Assembly (NCBI GenBank): GCA_023415035.1
Contig: JAEZLX010000179.1
Location: 1 to 24,342 of the forward strand
Length of the DNA stretch: 24,342 bases
Direction: 5' to 3'
DNA from: Pseudomonadota bacterium
GTDB taxonomy: Bacteria > Pseudomonadota > Gammaproteobacteria > Burkholderiales > Burkholderiaceae_C
Shown here: positions 19,951 through 24,342 of the stretch, piece by piece
How positions within the stretch are numbered: the stretch's first letter is position 1
Layout: each line of letters starts with the position of its first letter
The notes under the pieces: model-generated
Seen by the model: only the letters and a program-made list of their open reading frames with translations
Database searches by the model: none
What the model was told of the DNA's origin: nothing
Program-made: the position numbers and the translations under genes

Positions 19951-21285
19951 TCAGGAGCTGCAGTCCGAAGCCGGGCGGGCTTCGAGCTTCTTCTCGGCCG
20001 CGTACTTGGCCGCGGTGGACTTGACCAGCGGCTTGATGATCTGCTGGTCAGCCTCGATCCAGTCCGTGCTCATCACCCACTTGGTGCCGTCCCAGGTGTG
20101 GATGCGGGCCGCGCCCGTGCCCACGTGGTCGTTGCAGGAGGTGCTGATCGGACCGCGCAGAATGCCCTTGAAGCCCAGCGCGTCCAGTTGCGCCTGCGTC
20201 AGGTTCAGGTTCTCCAGGCCCCAGCGCACCTGCTCGCCGGTCATGACCTTGCCCTTGCCGAAGCGCTCCTGGGCGCGGCGGATGCCCTCGATGCCCACAG
20301 CCGCGCTGACCACGCCGCGCAGGTACAGCACGTCGCCCACTTCTTCCTTGGGGCCGGTGCCCTTGCCCTTGGCATGGAGCTTCTCGAGGATCTCCTTGAC
20401 GACAGGGGCTTCGCGATCGGCGCCGTGCTGCAGCGTCACGCCGTTGTAGCCCTTGGCGCCCTGGCCGACGTCCTTGACGTCAGGCTCGGCGCTGGACCAC
20501 CACACGCCGTACATCTTGTCGCGCGAATAGCCGGTGGCCTGGGCTTCCTTGAGGGCGGTGGAGTTCATCACGCCCCAGCCCCACAGCAACACGTAGTCGG
20601 GACGGCTCTGGCGCACCTGCAGCCAGGTGGCCTTCTGTTCCACGCCAGGCGCGGCGACCGGCAGCAGTTGCAGGTCGAATCCGTGCATCTTGCTGCGCTC
20701 CTGCAGCAGCGGGATCGGCTCCTTGCCGAACGGGCTGTCGTGGTAGACCAGCGCGATCTTCTTGCCCTTGAGCTTGTCCAGACCGCCTTCCTTCTTGCCG
20801 ATGGCCTGCACGATGACGTCGGCCGCGACCCAGTAGGTGCCCAGCAGCGGGAAGTTCCACTTGAACACCATGCCGTCGGCACTTTCGCTGCGGCCGTAGC
20901 CGGTGGTGATCAGCGGGATCTTGTCGACCGGCGCCTTCTCGGTCAGGGCGAAGGTGGCGCCGGTGGACCAGGGATGGATCAGCGCGGCGCCGCCGTTCTT
21001 GCCCTTCAGACGCTCGTAGCACTCGACTGAGCGGGCGGTGTCGTAGGCGGTTTCGCACTCCTCGATCAGGATCTTCACGCCGTTGATGCCGCCGCGCTCG
21101 TTGACCAGCTTGTAGTAGTCCACGATGCCGTTGGCTGTGGGCGTGCCGTTGGGCGCGTAGGGTCCGGTGCGGTAGGACAGCACGGGCAGGTACTGTTCCT
21201 GGGCCATGGCGGCTGGCGCAGAGACCAGGGCACCCAGGCCGGTGGCGGCGCAGGCCGCGGCGAGGACGATCTTGCGAAGCTTCAT
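19951..21285 (-). CDS. LIV-type ABC transporter periplasmic substrate-binding protein
   Basis: 444-residue periplasmic binding protein of the type 1 (LivJ/LivK-like) fold. The signal peptide MKLRKIVLAAACAATGLGAL...AMA is followed by a mature protein starting QEQYLPVLSYRTGPYAPNGTPTANGIVDYYKLVNERGGINGVKI, a pattern of LIV receptors for non-amino-acid ligands, and contains PWSTGATFAL, ALVYHDSPFGKEP and a C-terminal Cys pair region ending PASDCSS. It is about 70-80 residues longer than LivK, as in aromatic-acid binding members. AGGAGAC precedes the ATG. It lies in the middle of the operon, between livM and livF. The ligand is presumably an aromatic or aryl-alkanoic acid by context, which is inference. 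Confidence 0.93.
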   Translation of the reverse strand: MKLRKIVLAAACAATGLGALVSAPAAMAQEQYLPVLSYRTGPYAPNGTPTANGIVDYYKLVNERGGINGVKILIEECETAYDTARSVECYERLKGKNGGAALIHPWSTGATFALTEKAPVDKIPLITTGYGRSESADGMVFKWNFPLLGTYWVAADVIVQAIGKKEGGLDKLKGKKIALVYHDSPFGKEPIPLLQERSKMHGFDLQLLPVAAPGVEQKATWLQVRQSRPDYVLLWGWGVMNSTALKEAQATGYSRDKMYGVWWSSAEPDVKDVGQGAKGYNGVTLQHGADREAPVVKEILEKLHAKGKGTGPKEEVGDVLYLRGVVSAAVGIEGIRRAQERFGKGKVMTGEQVRWGLENLNLTQAQLDALGFKGILRGPISTSCNDHVGTGAARIHTWDGTKWVMSTDWIEADQQIIKPLVKSTAAKYAAEKKLEARPASDCSS

Positions 21286-21329
21286 GTTTGTCTCCTAGTG
21301 TGGGTTGAAGCGGGCAGGGGAAACGGGTC

Positions 21330-22406
21330 TCAGTGGGGGAAGGGCCACAGGCGGAGCTTTTGCTTGCCGATGGACCACAGCCGGGCCAGCCCGTGCGGCT
21401 CGACGATCAGGAACCACACGATCAGCGCACCGAAGATCATGAATTCGGCGTGCGCGACCGCGGTGGTGGAAAAACTCAGACCGAACAGGCCACCGATCAC
21501 GGGCAGGATCTGGTTCAGCGCAATGGGCAGGATGGTGATGAATGCGGCGCCGAACATCGCGCCCATGATCGAGCCCAGGCCGCCGATGATCACCATGAAC
21601 AGCAGCCGGAACGAATAGTCGACCGAGAAGGCCGAGGGTTCCCAGGCGCCCAGGTAGACGAAGGCCCACAGCGCGCCGGCGATGCCGATGATGAAGGAGC
21701 TGACGGCGAAGGCGCTGAGCTTGGCGTACATGGGCCGGATGCCGATCACGGCGGCGGCCACGTCCATGTCGCGGATCGCCATCCACTCGCGCCCGATGGC
21801 CGAGCGCACCAGGTTCTTGGCCAGCAGCGCGATGACCGCGAGGATGCTCAGGCAAAACAGGTACTTGGATGCGGCGCTCTCCAGCGGCATGCCGAACACC
21901 TGCAGGTTGGACACAGCCACCGAGCCCGAGGGCGTGTCCATCGTGAACCACTTGATGCGCAGGAACATCCAGTCGGCGAAGAACTGCGCCGCCAGCGTGG
22001 CCACGGCCAGGTACAGGCCGCGCACGCGCAGGCTGGGCAGGCCGAACAGGATGCCGAACAGCATGGCGCACAGGCCGCCCAGGATCAGCGCCGGAATCAG
22101 CGGCATGCCCGGCACGCGAACGAAGAAGTTGTAGGCGCCGTAGGCGCCCACGGCCATGAAGGCGCCGGAGCCCAGCGAGATCTGCCCGCAGTAGCCGACC
22201 AGGATGTTCACGCCCACCGCCGCCAGCGAGAAGATCAGGAAGGGCAGCAGGATGGCGCGCATCAGGTAGTCGCTGGCCAGCAGCGGCACGGCGACGAAGG
22301 CCACCAGCAGCAGCGCCAGGATGGCCCAGCGGTCCTGTGCGATCGGGAAGATCTGCTGGTCGGCGCGGTAGGAGGTCTTGAACTGACCGTTTTCTCTGTA
22401 GAACAT
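21330..22406 (-). CDS. livM: LIV-type ABC transporter permease (LivM)
   Basis: 358-residue inner-membrane permease. Multiple hydrophobic helices are visible, including WAILALLLVAFVAVPLLA (about 28-45) and ILLPFLIFSLAAVGVNILVGYCGQISLGSGAFMAVGAY, the latter holding the LivM hallmark G-x-x-GQ-x-S-x-G. The cytoplasmic EAA-like coupling loop reads IGREWMAIRDMDVAAAVIGI. The end is basic and amphipathic (LWSIGKQKLRLWPFPH). It forms the channel with LivH. The start at 22406 lies 12 bases after livH; the Shine-Dalgarno is either AGGAG unusually close to the ATG or the GGGGG run before it. Helices are read by eye, so the count is approximate. Confidence 0.94.
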   Translation of the reverse strand: MFYRENGQFKTSYRADQQIFPIAQDRWAILALLLVAFVAVPLLASDYLMRAILLPFLIFSLAAVGVNILVGYCGQISLGSGAFMAVGAYGAYNFFVRVPGMPLIPALILGGLCAMLFGILFGLPSLRVRGLYLAVATLAAQFFADWMFLRIKWFTMDTPSGSVAVSNLQVFGMPLESAASKYLFCLSILAVIALLAKNLVRSAIGREWMAIRDMDVAAAVIGIRPMYAKLSAFAVSSFIIGIAGALWAFVYLGAWEPSAFSVDYSFRLLFMVIIGGLGSIMGAMFGAAFITILPIALNQILPVIGGLFGLSFSTTAVAHAEFMIFGALIVWFLIVEPHGLARLWSIGKQKLRLWPFPH

Positions 22407-22418
22407 GCTCCTGCCCCC

Positions 22419-23348
22419 TTACACGCGGTCAATGATTTTTTCGCCAAAGAGTCCCTGCGGCCGGAACAGCAGGAACACCAGCGCCAGCACATAGGCGAAC
22501 CAGATCTCGATGCCGCCGCCCACCAGCGGGCCGATGTAAATCTCGGAGAGCTTCTCGCCCACGCCGATGATCAGGCCGCCGATGATGGCGCCGGGCACCG
22601 AGGTCAGGCCACCCAGGATCACCACCGGCAGGGCGCGCAGCGCCACCGTGGTGAGCGAGAACTGCACGCCCAGCTTGGAGCCCCAGATGATCCCGGCCAC
22701 CAGTGCCGTGACGCCGGCCACGCACCAGACGATGACCCAGATGCGGTTGAGCGGGATGCCGATCGACTGCGCGGCCTGGTGGTCGTCGGCCACGGCGCGC
22801 AGCGCGCGGCCGGTGCCCGTCTTCTGGAAGAAGACCGACAGCGCAGCGACGAGGCAGGCGGCGATCACGGCGGCGACGATGTCCTCCTGGTTGATCAGGA
22901 TGCCGCCCTCGAACACGCTTTCCATCATGAACAGCGGGTCCTTGGGCATGCCGATGTCGATCTGGTAGACGTTGGAGCCAAACAGCGACTGGCCCAGGCC
23001 GTCGAGGAAGTAGGAGATGCCCAGCGTCGCCATCAGCAGCGTCGCGCCTTCCTGGTTGACGAGGTAGCGCAGCACGAGGCGCTCGATCAGCCAGGCGAGC
23101 ACGAACATCAGGATGCCGGCGATGACGAAGGCCAGCAGGTTGGCCACCAGCTTGCTCTCAAGCCCCAGCCACTGCGGGATCCATTCGGAAAAGCGCGCCA
23201 TCGCCAGCGCGGCGAACAGCACCATCGCGCCCTGGGCGAAGTTGAAGACGCCCGATGCCTTGAAGATCAGCACGAAGCCCAGCGCCACCAGCGAGTACAG
23301 CATGCCGGCCATCAGGCCGCCGATCAGGGTTTCCAGAAAGAAGGCCAT
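22419..23348 (-). CDS. livH: LIV-type ABC transporter permease (LivH)
   Basis: 309-residue inner-membrane permease, the usual LivH length. The N-terminus MAFFLETLIGGLMAGMLYSLVALGFVLIFKASGVFNFAQGAMVLFAALAM shows the LivH pattern G-x-x-YSL-x-ALG-x-x-L-I-[FY]-x-x-x-G-x-x-NFAQG. The coupling loop is GTGRALRAVADDHQAAQSIGIPLNRI (about 182-207). The C-terminus is VFLLFRPQGLFGEKIIDRV, also typical. It partners LivM. GAGGAG precedes the ATG and the gene begins 13 bases after livG. Confidence 0.95.
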   Translation of the reverse strand: MAFFLETLIGGLMAGMLYSLVALGFVLIFKASGVFNFAQGAMVLFAALAMARFSEWIPQWLGLESKLVANLLAFVIAGILMFVLAWLIERLVLRYLVNQEGATLLMATLGISYFLDGLGQSLFGSNVYQIDIGMPKDPLFMMESVFEGGILINQEDIVAAVIAACLVAALSVFFQKTGTGRALRAVADDHQAAQSIGIPLNRIWVIVWCVAGVTALVAGIIWGSKLGVQFSLTTVALRALPVVILGGLTSVPGAIIGGLIIGVGEKLSEIYIGPLVGGGIEIWFAYVLALVFLLFRPQGLFGEKIIDRV

Positions 23349-23361
23349 GTCTTGTCGCTCC

Positions 23362-24144
23362 TCAGTGGCTGGTGCCGAGGTAGGCGCTGATGACCTCCTC
23401 GTTGCTGCGCACCTCGTCCGGGGTGCCGTCGCCGATCTTCTTGCCGTAGTCGAGCACCACCACGCGGTCGGAGATGTCCATCACCACGCCCATGTCGTGC
23501 TCGATCAGGACGATGGTGGTGCCGAATTCGTCGTTCACGTCGAGGATGAAGCGGCTCATGTCCTGCTTTTCCTCCAGGTTCATGCCGGCCATGGGCTCGT
23601 CCAGCAGCAGCACCTTGGGTTCCATGGCCAGCGCGCGGCCGAGGTCGACGCGCTTTTGCAGCCCGTAGGGCAGCTGGCCCACCGGTGTCTTGCGGTAGGC
23701 CTGGATTTCCAGGAAGTCGATGATGTGCTCGACGAACTCGCGGTGTTCTTCCTCCTCGCGCTGGGCCGGGCCGATGCGCAGGGCCTGCAAAAGGATGTTG
23801 CTCTTCATGCGCAGGTTGCGGCCGGTCATGATGTTGTCGATCACGCTCATGCCCTTGAACAGTGCCAGGTTCTGGAAGGTGCGCGCAATCCCCATCTCGG
23901 CGACCTGCCGGCTGTTCATGCCGCGAAAGGTGCGGCCGCGGAAGGTGATGGAGCCCTCCTGCGGCTGGTACACGCCGTTGATGCAGTTGAGCATCGAGCT
24001 CTTGCCAGCGCCGTTCGGACCGATGATGGAGCGGATCTCCCGTTCCCGAACGTTGAAACTGATGTTGGTCAGGGCCTTGACGCCCCCGAAGCTGAGGCTG
24101 ATGTTCTGCACGTCCAGAATGACGTCACCGATCTTCTTGCTCAT
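23362..24144 (-). CDS. livG: Branched-chain amino acid-type ABC transporter ATP-binding protein (LivG)
   Basis: 260-residue ATPase. Walker A GPNGAGKSS (42-50), Q-loop region ARTFQNLALF, a LivG-type signature LPYGLQKRVDLGRAL in place of LSGGQ, Walker B VLLLDEPMAGM, and the switch histidine in VLIEHDMGVVMDISDRVVVLDYG. The insert between the Q-loop and the signature (about 90-140) is longer than in LivF, as expected for LivG. It pairs with LivF. The ATG overlaps the stop of the upstream acyl-CoA synthetase gene (ATGA, 24141-24144), so translation is coupled; AAGGCGG lies upstream inside that gene. Confidence 0.95.
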   Translation of the reverse strand: MSKKIGDVILDVQNISLSFGGVKALTNISFNVREREIRSIIGPNGAGKSSMLNCINGVYQPQEGSITFRGRTFRGMNSRQVAEMGIARTFQNLALFKGMSVIDNIMTGRNLRMKSNILLQALRIGPAQREEEEHREFVEHIIDFLEIQAYRKTPVGQLPYGLQKRVDLGRALAMEPKVLLLDEPMAGMNLEEKQDMSRFILDVNDEFGTTIVLIEHDMGVVMDISDRVVVLDYGKKIGDGTPDEVRSNEEVISAYLGTSH

Positions 24145-24342
24145 GCTGCCGCCTTCATCGTGGGGAACGTTCTGGCGTCGGCCATCTTCAGGGTCGCACT
24201 CACCGTTGTCGTACGGCCGTCCTCGAACTTGACCTGGGTTTCGATGAACTGCTCACTGCGCCCGTCATACAGCGCTTCGACCAGCACCTGGTACTTGTCA
24301 CCGATGAAACCGCGGCGAACCTTGTTGGTGCGGGTGAGTTCC
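24141..24342 (-). CDS. C-terminal end of an AMP-dependent (long-chain-type) acyl-CoA synthetase, truncated by window edge
   Basis: 66 codons and a stop, open to the window edge. The sequence ELTRTNKVRRGFIGDKY followed by a VLVEALYDG...FIETQVKFEDGR pattern is the C-terminal tail of the large FadD15/long-chain-type AMP-forming synthetases that commonly head liv operons for aromatic or aryl-alkanoic acids. No motif of the catalytic core is within the window, so substrate and intactness cannot be judged. Its stop overlaps the livG start by four bases, showing it is the preceding gene of the same operon. Assignment rests on the tail pattern and context. Confidence 0.75.
   Translation of the reverse strand, partial: ELTRTNKVRRGFIGDKYQVLVEALYDGRSEQFIETQVKFEDGRTTTVSATLKMADARTFPTMKAAA

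Noticed and set aside
17677..21030. 1117-codon open frame on the plus strand opposite the liv operon
   Set aside because: It is antisense to well-supported transporter genes with clear motifs, has no domain pattern and reflects the high GC at third codon positions.
21333..23390. 685-codon plus-strand frame opposite livM and livH
   Set aside because: Composition is dominated by His, Gln, Asp, Arg and Ala, typical of an antisense shadow of membrane protein genes; no motif is seen.
1..24342. Mobile elements, CRISPR arrays, tRNA or phage genes
   Set aside because: No transposase, integrase, repeat-spacer array, cloverleaf-like sequence or phage motif was recognised on either strand.

Overview
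The window is GC-rich chromosomal DNA with densely packed genes and short intergenic gaps. Gene content, a MobA-type 3-hydroxybenzoate hydroxylase, a DUF1840 protein, two Bug-type solute receptors and a 2-aminobenzoyl-CoA-type operon all point to a betaproteobacterium of the Burkholderiales, most likely Comamonadaceae. This placement rests on protein style and gene order, not on a database search. There is no rRNA, tRNA, CRISPR array, transposase or phage gene; it reads as an aromatic-catabolism region with a few housekeeping genes embedded.

Left part (1-6225): the 3' part of an aromatic aldehyde dehydrogenase closed by a clear terminator, a 3-mercaptopyruvate sulfurtransferase on the minus strand, an orphan Bug receptor, then a divergent MarR regulator / MobA flavoprotein hydroxylase pair with a repeat-containing control region between them. 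The aldehyde dehydrogenase and MobA could form a peripheral route hydroxybenzaldehyde -> 3-hydroxybenzoate -> protocatechuate.

Middle (6289-9016): HU protein, an uncharacterised protein joining a short C-x2-G-x2-W module to a bactofilin-like beta-helix, the RNA-polymerase-binding regulator Rnk, and a DUF937 protein with an EF-hand-like loop.

9032-16103 (minus strand) is one operon transcribed right to left: bifunctional flavin monooxygenase/old-yellow-enzyme reductase (2-aminobenzoyl-CoA or salicylyl-CoA type), MarR regulator (ATGA overlap), crotonase, acyl-CoA dehydrogenase, 2-aminobenzoate/benzoate-type CoA ligase, and a Rid-family protein. It looks like an aerobic CoA-dependent ('hybrid') pathway in which the aromatic acid is activated to its CoA thioester, hydroxylated and reduced, and then degraded by beta-oxidation-like steps. 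The operon's start codon lies inside a perfect 10-bp inverted repeat with no Shine-Dalgarno, suggesting leaderless translation and direct repression at the transcription start. The Rid protein lacks the canonical arginine and the crotonase lacks both usual glutamates, so these two enzymes are the most likely places for unusual chemistry.

Right part (16199-24342): a DUF1840 protein, a second orphan Bug receptor with its own terminator and an upstream ANR/FNR-like box, then a liv-type ABC uptake operon (minus strand: acyl-CoA synthetase tail, livG, livH, livM, binding protein, livF, PaaK-like ligase). Such LIV systems next to acyl-CoA ligases are typical of import-and-activate modules for aromatic acids.
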